From an uncultured Rhizobiaceae group bacterium (GTDB taxonomy: Bacteria; Pseudomonadota; Alphaproteobacteria; Rhizobiales; Rhizobiaceae): a stretch of DNA of 64,000 nt. The notes under the pieces were generated by a model. That model was given only the letters and a program-made list of their open reading frames with translations, did not search any database and was not told the DNA's origin. Below, one piece after another: positions 45,856 to 55,705 of this stretch (positions are counted from its first letter, which is position 1; the number at the start of each line of letters is the position of its first letter). The stretch spans positions 124,001 through 188,000 of the forward strand of contig CALHBJ010000001.1 of assembly GCA_937930845.1 (NCBI GenBank), in the 5' to 3' direction. A program made the position numbers and the translations under genes.

Positions 45856-46608
45856 ATGAACAAGACTGCGTTAGTCACAGGAGCAGCGGCGCGCGTTGGT
45901 GCCGCCATTAGCATGGAACTCGCCCAGGCAGGCTACGCGGTTGCCGTGCATTACAATCGCTCATCAAGCGGCGCTGAAAATGTCGCCAGGGAAATCAATG
46001 CGGCGGGTGGCACGGCCATGGCCATCGGGGCAGACCTGACGGACAGTGCTTCGACCCGAACGTTGATTCAACGCACCTGCGAGCAACTTGGGCCACTGGG
46101 ACTGTTGGTCAACAATGCCTCCATTTTTGAAGAAGACAGTCTTGAAAGTCCCGACGACGAACTTTGGGATCGCCATTTCGCAATTCATGTGAAAGCGCCG
46201 ACCCTTCTTGCCGCCGATTTCGCTGCACAGATTGGCGAAAATGAAGATGGGTTGATCGTCAATATGATTGACGAACGGGTGTGGAAACTGACCCCGAATT
46301 TCATGTCCTACACTTTATCAAAATCTACTTTGTGGACTGCGACCCGAACCATGGCGCAACGGCTTGCACCCAATATTCGCGTCAACGCCATTGGTCCTGG
46401 CCCGACCCTGCCCAGTTCACGCCAGACGCAGGCACAGTTTGATGCCCAGGTGGACACGCTGCTGCTCAAACGTTCGCCAGAGCTGGAAGCATTTGCCCGT
46501 ACAATTTTGTATTTTGCCGCCACCCCGTCTGTGACCGGCCAAATGATCGCGCTTGATGGGGGACAACATCTGGCTTGGGATACCGCAGACCAGCGCGGCC
46601 CTGAATAG
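45856..46608 (+). CDS. SDR-family oxidoreductase, pteridine-reductase (FolM/PTR1)-like
   Basis: A short-chain dehydrogenase of 250 residues. The cofactor motif is [11 protein letters not shown]: the Arg in TGxxxRxG, together with the AVHYNRS segment, points to NADPH and to the pteridine-reductase group. [11 protein letters not shown] and SYTLSKSTL (active Tyr and Lys) follow. Members of this group reduce dihydropterins or dihydrofolate. In Hyphomicrobiales this gene regularly precedes uvrC, as here. The ATG at 45856 has GGGA upstream. Confidence 0.85.
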   Translation: MNKTALVTGAAARVGAAISMELAQAGYAVAVHYNRSSSGAENVAREINAAGGTAMAIGADLTDSASTRTLIQRTCEQLGPLGLLVNNASIFEEDSLESPDDELWDRHFAIHVKAPTLLAADFAAQIGENEDGLIVNMIDERVWKLTPNFMSYTLSKSTLWTATRTMAQRLAPNIRVNAIGPGPTLPSSRQTQAQFDAQVDTLLLKRSPELEAFARTILYFAATPSVTGQMIALDGGQHLAWDTADQRGPE

Positions 46609-46693
46609 AACAGGGCTGGTTAGAGCCCAACAAAGCCCATTTTGCGCATGCAAAAGATACCTATTCACGAAAACGCCCATTAAGGTTGTCGGT

Positions 46694-48688
46694 ATGAGCG
46701 ATTCATCTTCTGATAAACCCACAAGCGCGTCCACAGACGCAGTTGCCGAAACCGGACGCGCAAAACCGCGCGATTCCGGCGACGTGATGTGGGAGGAAGT
46801 GCCCACCAATTCCGACAAGACCGGCGCTGAAATCATTGCTGAACTGGTGCCGCGACTGCCCAAGAAACCCGGCGTCTATCGCATGATGAACCGGGCGGGT
46901 GATGTGCTTTATGTGGGCAAGGCAAAAAATCTGAAAAACCGGGTTCAAAACTATGCCCGTGGGGTGGGCCACGGCGGCAACCGGACCGCACGCATGATTG
47001 CCGAAACTGCCCATATGGAATTCGTGACCACCCACACGGAAACCGAAGCGCTGTTGCTGGAAGCCAATTTGATCAAGCGGCTGCGCCCGCGTTTCAATGT
47101 ATTGATGCGCGACGACAAGTCGTTCCCTTACATTCTGCTGTCCGGCGACCATGAAGCGCCGGGCCTGTTCAAACATCGCGGGGCGCGCTCGCGCAAAGGG
47201 GCTTTTTTTGGCCCCTTCGCCAATGCCGGTGCCGTCAATACAACCATCAATGCGTTACAGCGTATCTTTTTGATTCGCACCTGTACGGATTCGTTTTATG
47301 CCAACCGCACCCGCCCCTGCCTGTTGCACCAGATCAAGCGGTGCTCCGCCCCCTGCACCGGCGAGGTTTCGATTGAAGAATATTCCGAACTCGTCAAACA
47401 GGCGAAGGATTTTCTTTCAGGCAAATCGCAGGAAGTAAAAACGCAATATGCATCACGCATGCAAGCAGCTTCCCAAGCGCTGGATTTTGAAACGGCGGCC
47501 GTTTATCGCGACCGGCTTTCTGCCCTTTCCCATGTGCAGAGCCATCAGGGTATCAACCCGCAAACAATCACCGAAGCAGATGTTTTTGCGGTTCATCAGG
47601 AAGGTGGGCAGTTCTGCATTCAGGTATTCTTCTTCCGCACCGGGCAGAATTGGGGCAATCGCGCTTATTTTCCCCGGGCCGATAAATCATTTGATGAAGC
47701 GGAAGTTCTCGAAGCGTTTCTGGGCCAGTTTTATGACGACAAGCCTGTGCCGCGTCTGGTCCTGTTGTCCCACGACATAGCCCAGTCCGAACTGCTGGCT
47801 GAGGCCTTGAGCGCCAAGGCTGGCCACCGGGTAAGTGTGAACAAGCCGCAGCGGGGCGAAAAGCGCGACATCATCAAGCAAGTTGCCCAAAATGCCCGCG
47901 AAGCTCTGGGCCGCAAGATGGCAGAGAGCGCCACCCAAACCAAATTGCTGGGTGGGCTTCAGGAGGTGTTCGGGCTGGAAAAACCGCCGCGCCGCATTGA
48001 AGTCTATGACAATTCGCACATCATGGGCACCAATGCGGTGGGTGCCATGATTGTGGCGGGCGCGGAAGGTTTTGTGAAAAACAGCTACCGCAAGTTCAAC
48101 ATAAAAAATGAAGACCTCACACCCGGCGACGATTTCGGCATGATGCGGGAAGTGTTTACGCGCCGCTTTGCACGGCTTTTGAAAGAACATGGTACGGAGA
48201 TTGACGCCAAAAGCGGCGATGACGACACCCTGCCCCCCTGGCCCGATCTGGTCTTGATCGATGGTGGCGCGGGCCAATTGTCTGCTGTGCGTGGCGTGAT
48301 GAAAGAACTGGGACTGGACGGCAAGATCAATCTGGTGGGCGTTGCTAAAGGGCCGGACCGGGATGCGGGACGGGAACGTTTTTTCATGCCGGGCAAGCCC
48401 GATTTCTCCCTGCCGCTGCGCGATCCGACCTTGTATTTCATTCAAAGATTGCGCGATGAAGCGCACCGGTTTGCAATCGGCACACACCGGGCGCGGCGCA
48501 AAAAGGAAATGGTCAAGAATCCGCTTGATGAAATTGAAGGCATTGGCCCTGCCCGCAAGCGGGCCATATTGCATCATTTTGGCAGTGCCAAATCTGCCAG
48601 CCGTGCGGCGGTTGAAGATTTGATGGCCGTCGAGGGCGTTTCGGAGGCGATGGCACGGCGAATTTACGATCATTTCCAGAAAAGCTGA
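46694..48688 (+). CDS. uvrC: UvrABC system protein C (excinuclease subunit)
   Basis: The 664-residue nuclease that makes both incisions in nucleotide excision repair. It has an N-terminal GIY-YIG domain (GVY at 60-62, YVG at 73-75), four cysteines before a UVR helix pair ([18 protein letters not shown]), an RNase-H-like domain ([20 protein letters not shown]) and C-terminal helix-hairpin-helix motifs ([17 protein letters not shown]). The first 45 residues are a polar extension. I prefer the ATG at 46694; an earlier in-frame ATG overlaps the SDR gene. Confidence 0.96.
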   Translation: MSDSSSDKPTSASTDAVAETGRAKPRDSGDVMWEEVPTNSDKTGAEIIAELVPRLPKKPGVYRMMNRAGDVLYVGKAKNLKNRVQNYARGVGHGGNRTARMIAETAHMEFVTTHTETEALLLEANLIKRLRPRFNVLMRDDKSFPYILLSGDHEAPGLFKHRGARSRKGAFFGPFANAGAVNTTINALQRIFLIRTCTDSFYANRTRPCLLHQIKRCSAPCTGEVSIEEYSELVKQAKDFLSGKSQEVKTQYASRMQAASQALDFETAAVYRDRLSALSHVQSHQGINPQTITEADVFAVHQEGGQFCIQVFFFRTGQNWGNRAYFPRADKSFDEAEVLEAFLGQFYDDKPVPRLVLLSHDIAQSELLAEALSAKAGHRVSVNKPQRGEKRDIIKQVAQNAREALGRKMAESATQTKLLGGLQEVFGLEKPPRRIEVYDNSHIMGTNAVGAMIVAGAEGFVKNSYRKFNIKNEDLTPGDDFGMMREVFTRRFARLLKEHGTEIDAKSGDDDTLPPWPDLVLIDGGAGQLSAVRGVMKELGLDGKINLVGVAKGPDRDAGRERFFMPGKPDFSLPLRDPTLYFIQRLRDEAHRFAIGTHRARRKKEMVKNPLDEIEGIGPARKRAILHHFGSAKSASRAAVEDLMAVEGVSEAMARRIYDHFQKS

Positions 48689-48761
48689 GCCCTTCTGCTT
48701 GCGATGGGGACCGCAGGTTCCCATATGCCAGTCTGCAATTCACACCAATGGATATATTATC

Positions 48762-49136
48762 ATGAAATCTGCCAAGCAATATCTTGAAGAAGCCAACAAG
48801 CTTGTGACCCGAATTTCAACCGAGGACGCCATCGCGGCCCATAAAGCCGGGAATGGCACATTTGTGGATGTGCGCGATTCCTCCGATATCGCAAAATCGG
48901 GCACGATTGCCGGTGCTGTGCGTGTCCCGCGTGGGTTTCTGGAATTTGCTGCCGATCCCGACATGCAGTTCCACAACCCGGCCCTGCAAAAAGATGCCAA
49001 TCTCTATCTTGTATGCGGCGCAGGCGGACAGGCTGCCCTTGCTGGCAGAACATTGCAGGACATGGGCTATACGAGCGTCACGAATGTGGGCGGATTTGGT
49101 GATTGGAAAGAAGCCGGCGGTCCGGTTGAAGACTGA
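48762..49136 (+). CDS. Rhodanese-like domain protein
   Basis: A single-domain rhodanese of 124 residues. The catalytic loop carries Cys85 in LYLVCGAGGQAALAG, and the structural VDVRDSSDIAKSGTIAGAV segment precedes it. It may transfer sulfane sulfur; the acceptor is unknown. The ATG at 48762 gives the family start. It lies between uvrC and the oppositely oriented dgkA. Confidence 0.9.
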   Translation: MKSAKQYLEEANKLVTRISTEDAIAAHKAGNGTFVDVRDSSDIAKSGTIAGAVRVPRGFLEFAADPDMQFHNPALQKDANLYLVCGAGGQAALAGRTLQDMGYTSVTNVGGFGDWKEAGGPVED

Positions 49137-49144
49137 TCGCGTTT

Positions 49145-49519
49145 TTACGTGACAACGACCCACAAGGCGTAGGCACAAAACACAACAAGCGCGCAAAATA
49201 CGGCGAAAGATCCCAGGTCTTTCGCCTGTTTTGCAAATTCACTGCGTTCAGGTGACAGGCGGTCTACAACCAGTTCAACCGCAGTATTGAGCGCCTCGAT
49301 ACTCACCACCGCCAAAAACAGCCCGCCCATGATGGCGAATTCGTGCAGGGCAGCGCCGGTGATGGCGAAAACCAAGATTACAAAGGCCAGCAAAACCAGT
49401 TCGAGCCTGGCTGCTTTCTCACCAAACAATACCCGCGCTCCGGCCATGGAATATCCAAAAGCGGCCAACACATGGGCCAAGCCGGTTTCTCCGGTTCCCT
49501 TTTTCTCAAAGTTCTGCAT
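49145..49519 (-). CDS. dgkA: Diacylglycerol kinase (DgkA type)
   Basis: A small integral membrane kinase of 124 residues that phosphorylates diacylglycerol (or undecaprenol) using ATP. Three membrane segments are visible, with the signature SIEALNTAVELVVDRLS and the following KQAKDLGSFAV. The start at 49519 (MQNFEKKGTG) matches the family length; the frame is open to 49573 but would add 18 residues. It lies opposite to its neighbours pgsA and the rhodanese gene. Confidence 0.9.
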   Translation of the reverse strand: MQNFEKKGTGETGLAHVLAAFGYSMAGARVLFGEKAARLELVLLAFVILVFAITGAALHEFAIMGGLFLAVVSIEALNTAVELVVDRLSPERSEFAKQAKDLGSFAVFCALVVFCAYALWVVVT

Positions 49520-49679
49520 GGCTGTTCCAATGCTGACAAACACCAGTGGCATTGTCCAAGATGAGTGTTTCAAAGTTGTTTAAGTCGCTTCGTGCGCAAC
49601 AGAGATCACCGAAGTTTGCAAAAATGTAAGACTAATCACCCATCAGACGGTTGAATTTGTCGCGTCGATGGGTTTTGTC

Positions 49680-50294
49680 ATGAGTATGAAAATATTGAAC
49701 GAACCCACCAGAGAAGCAGGGCCCTGGAGCATTCCAAACCTGCTGACATATGCCCGCATTCTTGTCGTTCCTCTGGTCGTTTTGTGTTTCGATCTTGAAG
49801 AGCGCGGGAAATCCAGCGATGCGGCCAGGTGGTGGGCTGTGGGCCTGTTCATCTTCGCCAGTGTGACGGATTTTTTCGACGGATATCTGGCGCGTATCTG
49901 GAAACAGACTTCATCGCTGGGCAAGATGCTGGACCCCATTGCCGACAAGCTTCTGGTGGCCGCATGCCTGTTGTTGCTGGCGGCGGACGGCAGCATTGCA
50001 GGCTGGAGCATCTGGGCGGCAATTGTTATCCTCAGCCGTGAAATCCTGGTGTCAGGCCTGCGCGAATATCTGGCGGACCTGAAAGTTGCCCTGCCCGTCA
50101 CCCAGTTGGCGAAATGGAAGACAACCTTGCAGATGGTGGCCATGGTATTTCTGATTGCCGGTCCTGCGGGGGACAAACTTTTTCCCTATTGCACCCAACT
50201 TGGCCTGATACTGTTGTGGATTGCCGCTGTCGTTACACTGATCACCGGGTATGATTATTTCCGTGCCGGGCTCAAACACGTTATCGAGGAATGA
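49680..50294 (+). CDS. pgsA: CDP-diacylglycerol--glycerol-3-phosphate 3-phosphatidyltransferase
   Basis: Enzyme of 204 residues that makes phosphatidylglycerol phosphate, the first step to phosphatidylglycerol and cardiolipin. The CDP-alcohol motif is TDFFDGYLAR...GKMLDPIADK (about 60-85), and SREILVSGLREYL is specific for PgsA. About four to six membrane segments are present. Starts at 49668, 49680 and 49686 are all possible; I use 49680. It is followed after three bases by moaD, as usual in this group. Confidence 0.92.
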   Translation: MSMKILNEPTREAGPWSIPNLLTYARILVVPLVVLCFDLEERGKSSDAARWWAVGLFIFASVTDFFDGYLARIWKQTSSLGKMLDPIADKLLVAACLLLLAADGSIAGWSIWAAIVILSREILVSGLREYLADLKVALPVTQLAKWKTTLQMVAMVFLIAGPAGDKLFPYCTQLGLILLWIAAVVTLITGYDYFRAGLKHVIEE

Positions 50295-50297
50295 CTG

Positions 50298-50564
50298 ATG
50301 ACATCGCAGACCGTTTCATTGCGTTATTTTTCCTGGGTTCGCGAGCGCGTGGGCGTTGAGTCGGAAGCCGTCGATCTGCCCTCCAGTGTTGAGACTGTGC
50401 ATGATCTATTGGAATGGCTGAAAACGCGCGGAGAAGGTTTTGCTGCGGCGTTCGAATTTCCTGACATTATTCGCGTGGCGCTGGATCAGGAACATGTGGA
50501 ACACAAAGCGACCATTGGCAGCCCCCGTGAGATTGCACTTTTCCCACCCATGACCGGCGGCTGA
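50298..50564 (+). CDS. moaD: Molybdopterin synthase sulfur-carrier subunit
   Basis: A ubiquitin-like protein of 88 residues that carries the thiocarboxylate sulfur for molybdopterin synthesis. The C-terminus FPPMTGG has the required Gly-Gly. The N-terminal strand LRYFSWVRERVGVESEAV fits MoaD. Translation likely couples to pgsA and to moaE, which starts four bases downstream. Confidence 0.94.
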   Translation: MTSQTVSLRYFSWVRERVGVESEAVDLPSSVETVHDLLEWLKTRGEGFAAAFEFPDIIRVALDQEHVEHKATIGSPREIALFPPMTGG

Positions 50565-50568
50565 TGCC

Positions 50569-51039
50569 ATGACCGTTCCATCTGAACGCATCACCATTCG
50601 CGTTCAACACGACGATTTTGATGTCGCGCAGGAAACAAAATTACTCACATCGAAGCGCCACGATGTTGGCGCAGTGGTGACGTTCACCGGCTTGTGCCGT
50701 GGCGAAGGCGACAGTCTTTCGGCGCTGGAACTGGAACATTATCCGGGCATGGCGGAAAAACAGCTCGCAAAAGTGGTTGATGCGGCGTGCGGACGGTGGC
50801 CCGTGGACGGGGTAACTGTGATCCACCGTGTGGGCAAAATTGGCGTTGGCGATCAGATTGTGCTGGTGCTCGCCACAAGCCGCCACCGGGATGCAGCATT
50901 TGAGGCGGCGCGGTTCATCATGGATTTCTTGAAGACCGATGCACCGTTTTGGAAAAAAGAACACGGTGCCGATGGCCAGTCGAAAGGCTGGGTGGACGCG
51001 CGCGAAGCCGACGAAACGGCCAAGGATCGCTGGCGCTGA
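50569..51039 (+). CDS. moaE: Molybdopterin synthase catalytic subunit
   Basis: The large subunit of molybdopterin synthase, 156 residues, which inserts two sulfurs into cyclic pyranopterin monophosphate. Family strings are GAVVTFTGLCRGEGDS and LELEHYPGMAE. The catalytic lysines are in FLKTDAPFWKKE (Lys122 and Lys129 or Lys130), and HRVGKIGVGD is also kept. It ends the pgsA-moaD-moaE operon and supports the molybdoenzymes encoded elsewhere in the window. Confidence 0.95.
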   Translation: MTVPSERITIRVQHDDFDVAQETKLLTSKRHDVGAVVTFTGLCRGEGDSLSALELEHYPGMAEKQLAKVVDAACGRWPVDGVTVIHRVGKIGVGDQIVLVLATSRHRDAAFEAARFIMDFLKTDAPFWKKEHGADGQSKGWVDAREADETAKDRWR

Positions 51040-51076
51040 GTGCGGCCTGCCATCTTATGAATTAAGCCGCGCGGAG

Positions 51077-52162
51077 CTATGTTAGGTCTATATCGGCATG
51101 AAAATGTTCGCGAAACGGCGCCGCCGTTGGTGGCAACACGCGGGGCGATGTATAATCCTCGTGGCGCAATTGCCGCCTGATTGCCGACCACATGCTGCGG
51201 TAGGCGTCAACGAATCCCTCATCGGGTTCAGGAAGGTCATGTTTGATGAGCTCGTGGAGTTGCGGCAGCGCATGATAGGGCACCATGGGGAACATGTGAT
51301 GTTCCACATGGTAATTCATGTTCAAATAAATGAACCGGCTGATGGGATTGATCAGCACGGTGCGGGTGTTCAGCCGATGATCGAGCACATCTTCCGCCAG
51401 CCCGCCATGTTGCATCAATCCGGTCAACACATGGTGCCAGGCACCATAAAATCGCGGTAAGCCTATAACCATGACCGGCAGGATCGACACCATCGAAATC
51501 GCAAGAGCAATGGTCGCCGCATAGATTGCACACCACCAGCGGGCCACATGGAACACTTTGCGTTGTTCGGGTTTTGGAATGTATATGGCCTGGGCCTCGG
51601 TCAGGTTTCCGGTTGCGTTGATGACCATGGTTTTCAAACCGTCAATCACGTCCAGAATGCCTAAAAAATTGACCGCCACGCGGAGCAAATCCGGTGGGCG
51701 CATCATGTTGATCTCGGGATCAATACCCACAATGATTGTATCACTGTGGTGGCGTGAATGGCTCCATCGCCAGCCTGTTGGATTGCGGATCATGCAAAAA
51801 CAGGCGATTTGATAAACTGCCCGGTTCATCCAGCGTGTCTTGAAGGCTGTGCCATGGCCACATTCGTGCCACCGGGAATCTCCAGCCGAACCGTATAACA
51901 CGCCATAGGCGAGCCAGAATGGCGCTGACCACCAGCTGGGCCATAAGGCAATGCCAATGCCTGCAAACAACACCATCAAGCCAAGCCAGAGCAGCGTGTC
52001 GCGAATAGCGGGGCCGTCCTTGCGTTCCATCAATTCGCGCAATTTTTCCCGTGGTACATTGGTGTGATACCACTGGGCGGCAGCCAGCCCCCGTTCAACG
52101 GCCTGCCGGGCGCTTTCACCGGTCAGGGAATAATCGCGTTTTGCCAATTGCTGCATGGGCAC
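51077..52162 (-). CDS. Membrane fatty acid desaturase-family protein
   Basis: A di-iron membrane enzyme of 361 residues with the three histidine boxes HECGH (99-103), HSRHH (135-139) and HVEHH (285-289), separated by membrane segments. The extra His in GAWHHVLTGLMQHGG could be a further metal ligand. It introduces a double bond or a hydroxyl into an acyl chain or related lipid; regiochemistry is not predictable. No ferredoxin or other electron donor gene is adjacent. The gene converges with moaE and is followed on its upstream side by the ndk terminator. Confidence 0.87.
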   Translation of the reverse strand: MPMQQLAKRDYSLTGESARQAVERGLAAAQWYHTNVPREKLRELMERKDGPAIRDTLLWLGLMVLFAGIGIALWPSWWSAPFWLAYGVLYGSAGDSRWHECGHGTAFKTRWMNRAVYQIACFCMIRNPTGWRWSHSRHHSDTIIVGIDPEINMMRPPDLLRVAVNFLGILDVIDGLKTMVINATGNLTEAQAIYIPKPEQRKVFHVARWWCAIYAATIALAISMVSILPVMVIGLPRFYGAWHHVLTGLMQHGGLAEDVLDHRLNTRTVLINPISRFIYLNMNYHVEHHMFPMVPYHALPQLHELIKHDLPEPDEGFVDAYRSMWSAIRRQLRHEDYTSPRVLPPTAAPFREHFHADIDLT

Positions 52163-52226
52163 CTCCCGATGCCAAGAGTGACACAGGTGGGCAAAATCTG
52201 AAAAGCCATTCGTTCAGCCAAGGCAC

Positions 52227-52260
52227 AAAAAAGGGCCCGCCCTGGTTGGGCGCGCCCTTC
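52227..52260 (-). terminator. Intrinsic terminator of ndk
   Basis: Read on the minus strand, GAAGGGCGCGCCC pairs with GGGCGGGCCCTTTTTT around a short loop, with one internal mismatch, and is followed by a T run. It lies about 30 bases after the ndk stop. Confidence 0.85.
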
Positions 52261-52289
52261 TTTAAATTCAATTTGGATATGTGCTGCGA

Positions 52290-52712
52290 CTAGCCGGCGA
52301 TGTCGCGTTCAGCAAACCAGAACGCAATTTCACGGGCTGCACTGGTTGGGGAATCGGAACCGTGTACGGAGTTTTCGCCCAATGATTCAGCGAAATCCTT
52401 ACGGATCGTACCTTCAGTAGCTTCCGCGGGGTTGGTTGCACCCATTACATCGCGATTGTGTGCGATGGCATTTTCGCCTTCCAGAACCTGAACAACCGTT
52501 GGGCCGGAAGACATGAATTCTGTCAATTCACCGAAGAAGGGACGTTCGCTGTGTTCTGCGTAAAAGGCTTGCGCATCACGCAAGCTCATGTGGACACGTT
52601 TGGAAGCCACAACACGCAGGCCAGCTTCTTCAAGACGGGCTGTGATTGCGCCGGTCAGGTTGCGTTTTGTTGCGTCGGGTTTGATCATTGAGAAAGTGCG
52701 TTCGATTGCCAT
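52290..52712 (-). CDS. ndk: Nucleoside-diphosphate kinase
   Basis: Enzyme of 140 residues that equilibrates nucleoside triphosphates via a phosphohistidine. The active histidine is His117 in [19 protein letters not shown] at the N-terminus and [16 protein letters not shown] are family strings. A single-gene unit with its own terminator is likely. The ATG lies about 120 bases from the 3' end of the glycosylase gene. Confidence 0.96.
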   Translation of the reverse strand: MAIERTFSMIKPDATKRNLTGAITARLEEAGLRVVASKRVHMSLRDAQAFYAEHSERPFFGELTEFMSSGPTVVQVLEGENAIAHNRDVMGATNPAEATEGTIRKDFAESLGENSVHGSDSPTSAAREIAFWFAERDIAG

Positions 52713-52832
52713 CGAATTGAATCCTGTCAGTTAAGGAGGGGGTATTTTGCGTGGCTATAGCCGAGTGCCGGATGCGGGGCAAGCTGGTACAGCACGATAT
52801 GACTTTTAGCTTGGACTTTGCCCCTGCCTCAA

Positions 52833-53498
52833 TCAGAGACTCATGCCCAATACGCGGGAGATTTCCGTAAGGGAGCGCCCGGACTGGTCCCTCCAGACAT
52901 TGAAGGCCTCCTGTACCTGCGCCATTGCCTTGTTGGACGTTGGAGGTTTGTCGATGATGTTTTCCGCTTGCAGACGCACCACCACATCACGGGACAGAAT
53001 GAAACCATCCCGGCCCATGAAGCGCAGAAAATACTGGGGCGTATTGCCGCCAAGACGGCTGCCGCGCTTTTTCAGCATGGACAATAGCCCTACGAAGTCT
53101 GTCGAAGGCCAGTCCGCCAAGATTTTGCCAGCGCTGCCGCCTTCCCTGGCCAGTTGAAGCATGAATTGGGCATTTTCCTGGACGGATCGGATTTTGGCAC
53201 CGTAACGCACGATGCGTGTATCACTGACCAGCTTGTCGAAATCGTCTTCATTCAGGGCGGCACATTTGTGCACATCGAAACCATTAAACGCGGCTTCGAA
53301 ACCGGGCCACATGTTTTCAACGACCTTCCAGGTGAACCCGGCCTGAAAAATACATTTGGTGGCCGTTGCCAGCCAACGGTCGTCGGTAATCTTCGCGAGA
53401 TATGAAGGGGATTCGGGCGGCTTTAACATGCTATTGAGTTCATCGGTGCCGCCCTTGCGTTCGGCGGCGATATCGAAGAGCTCATCAAAACTGCGCAT
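52833..53498 (-). CDS. DNA-3-methyladenine glycosylase I-like protein
   Basis: A protein of 221 residues of the helix-hairpin-helix Tag-like glycosylase family. The segments ATKCIFQAGFTWKVVENMWP and FDKLVSDTRIVRYGAKIRSVQENA correspond to the Tag core. The N-terminal zinc-binding Cys and His of E. coli Tag are not visible, so it belongs to a shorter Tag-like group. It probably removes alkylated bases. The ATG lies 21 bases from the stop of the upstream acyl-CoA dehydrogenase gene; the two may be cotranscribed. Confidence 0.78.
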   Translation of the reverse strand: MRSFDELFDIAAERKGGTDELNSMLKPPESPSYLAKITDDRWLATATKCIFQAGFTWKVVENMWPGFEAAFNGFDVHKCAALNEDDFDKLVSDTRIVRYGAKIRSVQENAQFMLQLAREGGSAGKILADWPSTDFVGLLSMLKKRGSRLGGNTPQYFLRFMGRDGFILSRDVVVRLQAENIIDKPPTSNKAMAQVQEAFNVWRDQSGRSLTEISRVLGMSL

Positions 53499-53519
53499 AT
53501 GGTCTGTATCCGACGGTAT

Positions 53520-54740
53520 TCATTCCGCTGCAAGCGGCAGGTTTTGCTCGGCATAAGCCTCACGGGTCTGGGGCGTCTTGATGTCCAACAGGCTGCCGGC
53601 AATCTGGGTGCGCAAAATCTGGGCTGTGCCACCGCCAATCGTGAACATACGCACATCGCGGTACATGCGCTCTAATGGTTCCTGATCCCCATATCCGCGC
53701 GCACCAAACATTTGCAGCGCATCATTGACCACGCTGATGGCATTTTCCGAAGCAAATAATTTCGCCCGTGCGGCCATTGTCATATCGGGAAAGGCGCTGC
53801 CATTTGGTCCCCTTGACCTGGCAGCTTCATGCAACATCAGCCGGGAGGCATGAACGCGGGTGTCCATATCCGCCAACATCCACTGCAAGCCCTGGAATTC
53901 CGCCAGGGGGCGGCCAAACTGATGGCGCTGTTTGAGGTGATTTTTAGCATGATCCAGAGCGCCAGCGGCAATACCCATTGCCACGGTGCCCGCGCCCACG
54001 CGCTGGCTGTTATAGGCGTTCATGAGTTCAGCAAAACCACGCCAAAACCCTGATGGAGGCATCAAAACCATCGTCTCATCGACTTCAAGATTAGTAAAAC
54101 GCAGCTCAGCTTCCGGCATACCACACAGGCCCATCGTGCGTTCATGGCGGACGATTTCAAAACCGGAAGGCAAATCATTGTTAGATGGATTGCAGGCCAC
54201 AATGAAGCCGCCAATGCCCTTGTGTTGGCCTCTTTCATCCAGAACCTGCGCAAAAATGAGATGCAGCTTTGAAACGCCGCCACCGGTGATCCAGTGCTTG
54301 GACCCATTGATAATATATCTGTCGCCCTGCTTGCGCGCTGTCGTTGCCATATCCTTTGCGGCACTTCCTGCCTGGGGTTCGGTGATGCAAATGGCCGGTT
54401 TGTCGCCTGCTAAAACATAAGGGGCACAAAATTCCTTCTGTGCCTGGGTGCCATAGGCCATCACCGCACTGATGGCGCCCATATTGGCCTCCACCACGAT
54501 GCGGGCAGACAGTGTGCACGCCTTTGCGATTTCTTCGATGATCTCGACAACTTCCAGAAAAGAAGCCCCCTGCCCGCCCAGCGATTTTGGGATGGTCATG
54601 CCCATAATACCGGCTTGTGCGAGCTGCTCTACATTTTCCCAGCAATATTGGCGGGTCTGATCCCAGTACCCTGCTTTTGGCGCGAAAGCCTCGGCGAGTT
54701 CGCGGGCCTTTTGCAAAGTGTCTTGCACTGATTCATTCAT
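53520..54740 (-). CDS. Acyl-CoA dehydrogenase-family flavoprotein without canonical catalytic base
   Basis: A protein of 406 residues with the full acyl-CoA dehydrogenase fold: an FAD/substrate region ICITEPQAGSAAKD (117-130), HWITGGG, RHQFGRPLAEFQG and a C-terminal TIGGGTAQILR. The usual base glutamate is missing from both known places: the short-chain position reads GGGT instead of YEGT (Gly370), and the isovaleryl/long-chain position reads NSQRVGA, with Gln246. From memory, 3-sulfinopropionyl-CoA desulfinase of Advenella has a glutamine at this place and an arginine near residue 84; here Arg80 lies in LSARIVVEANMG. It may thus be a desulfinase-like enzyme rather than a dehydrogenase. It is divergent from a LysR regulator. 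Confidence 0.88.
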   Translation of the reverse strand: MNESVQDTLQKARELAEAFAPKAGYWDQTRQYCWENVEQLAQAGIMGMTIPKSLGGQGASFLEVVEIIEEIAKACTLSARIVVEANMGAISAVMAYGTQAQKEFCAPYVLAGDKPAICITEPQAGSAAKDMATTARKQGDRYIINGSKHWITGGGVSKLHLIFAQVLDERGQHKGIGGFIVACNPSNNDLPSGFEIVRHERTMGLCGMPEAELRFTNLEVDETMVLMPPSGFWRGFAELMNAYNSQRVGAGTVAMGIAAGALDHAKNHLKQRHQFGRPLAEFQGLQWMLADMDTRVHASRLMLHEAARSRGPNGSAFPDMTMAARAKLFASENAISVVNDALQMFGARGYGDQEPLERMYRDVRMFTIGGGTAQILRTQIAGSLLDIKTPQTREAYAEQNLPLAAE

Positions 54741-54832
54741 GAAGATCTCTCCACTTCACGGAAAAGTGTACAGGATTGCAAATCCATTACAATCGAATTA
54801 AAATGGGATAAATCTTCAATTAAGTTGTATTT

Positions 54833-55705
54833 ATGCAAACGCGCGCACTGGCCACATTACTGGAAATCTCCAGACAGGGTTCTTTTGCAACCGCAGCTGA
54901 GCATCTCAACATGACCCTGTCTGCGGTATCGATGCAGATGAAGTCTCTTGAAGCCCAGCTTGGTGTGACGCTTTTTGATCGGTCGTTTCGTCCCCCAAAG
55001 CTCACCTCGCTGGGGCGGTCCGTGTGTGCCCATGGGGAAAACATGCTGGCCGCAGAGCGGGATCTGCTGACCGCCTGCGTGCCCAATGATCAACTGGTTG
55101 GGAATTTCAAGATTGGTTTCGTGCCCACCGCCAGCGTGCGGCTGTTGCCGGAGTTTCTGATACGGGCAAAAGAGCTTGCGCCAGATGCCCGGTTCAATAT
55201 TGAAACGGGATTGTCGGAAGTCCTGGAAGCGCGGGTGCTTGCGGGGCACCTGGATGCGGCTGTGATCACCTCTTCAGCCAACCTCCATTCTCGACTGACA
55301 GCCCGGTCGTTGAGGCTGGAGCGCCTCGCCTATGCAGCGCCCCAATCGATGCAGGCGCATGATGCCACGGCGCTGTTCGGCACAATGCCGTTTTTCCAGT
55401 TCCTGCCGCAATCCGGTGTGGGCGAGATCATCGCTGCCCATGTACGCACCCATATTCGCGACAAACGCAGCACCATCGTGCTGGACAGTGTTGAGGCGAT
55501 CATGGAATGCGTCAATATGGGCATCGGCTTCACCCTGCTGCCGGAACCGGATATTTTACGCTACGCCACCAAAGACGTGTGCCTGCTGCCCGACGGAGCG
55601 CAGCCCATCTTTCGCGAACTCGTGCTGGCGGTGGCCCAAAAAGGCAGTACGGCAAACCGGATTGACCAGATCGCCGCACTGTTTGGCAATACAGGTGGTG
55701 ATTAG
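54833..55705 (+). CDS. LysR-family transcriptional regulator
   Basis: A regulator of 290 residues with an N-terminal winged HTH (about 1-62; AAEHLNMTLSAVSMQMKSLE as recognition region) and a type 2 periplasmic-binding-like effector domain (about 90-285). It is divergent from the acyl-CoA dehydrogenase gene across 92 A/T-rich bases, the classic arrangement for LysR control of the neighbour. The stop overlaps the stop of the convergent GST gene by four bases. The effector is unknown; if the neighbour is a desulfinase, a sulfur-containing acid is conceivable. Confidence 0.92.
   Translation: MQTRALATLLEISRQGSFATAAEHLNMTLSAVSMQMKSLEAQLGVTLFDRSFRPPKLTSLGRSVCAHGENMLAAERDLLTACVPNDQLVGNFKIGFVPTASVRLLPEFLIRAKELAPDARFNIETGLSEVLEARVLAGHLDAAVITSSANLHSRLTARSLRLERLAYAAPQSMQAHDATALFGTMPFFQFLPQSGVGEIIAAHVRTHIRDKRSTIVLDSVEAIMECVNMGIGFTLLPEPDILRYATKDVCLLPDGAQPIFRELVLAVAQKGSTANRIDQIAALFGNTGGD

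Noticed and set aside
47687-48724. Open frame of 345 codons antisense to uvrC
   Set aside because: uvrC is complete and intact on the other strand; the antisense product is His-rich and lacks motifs.
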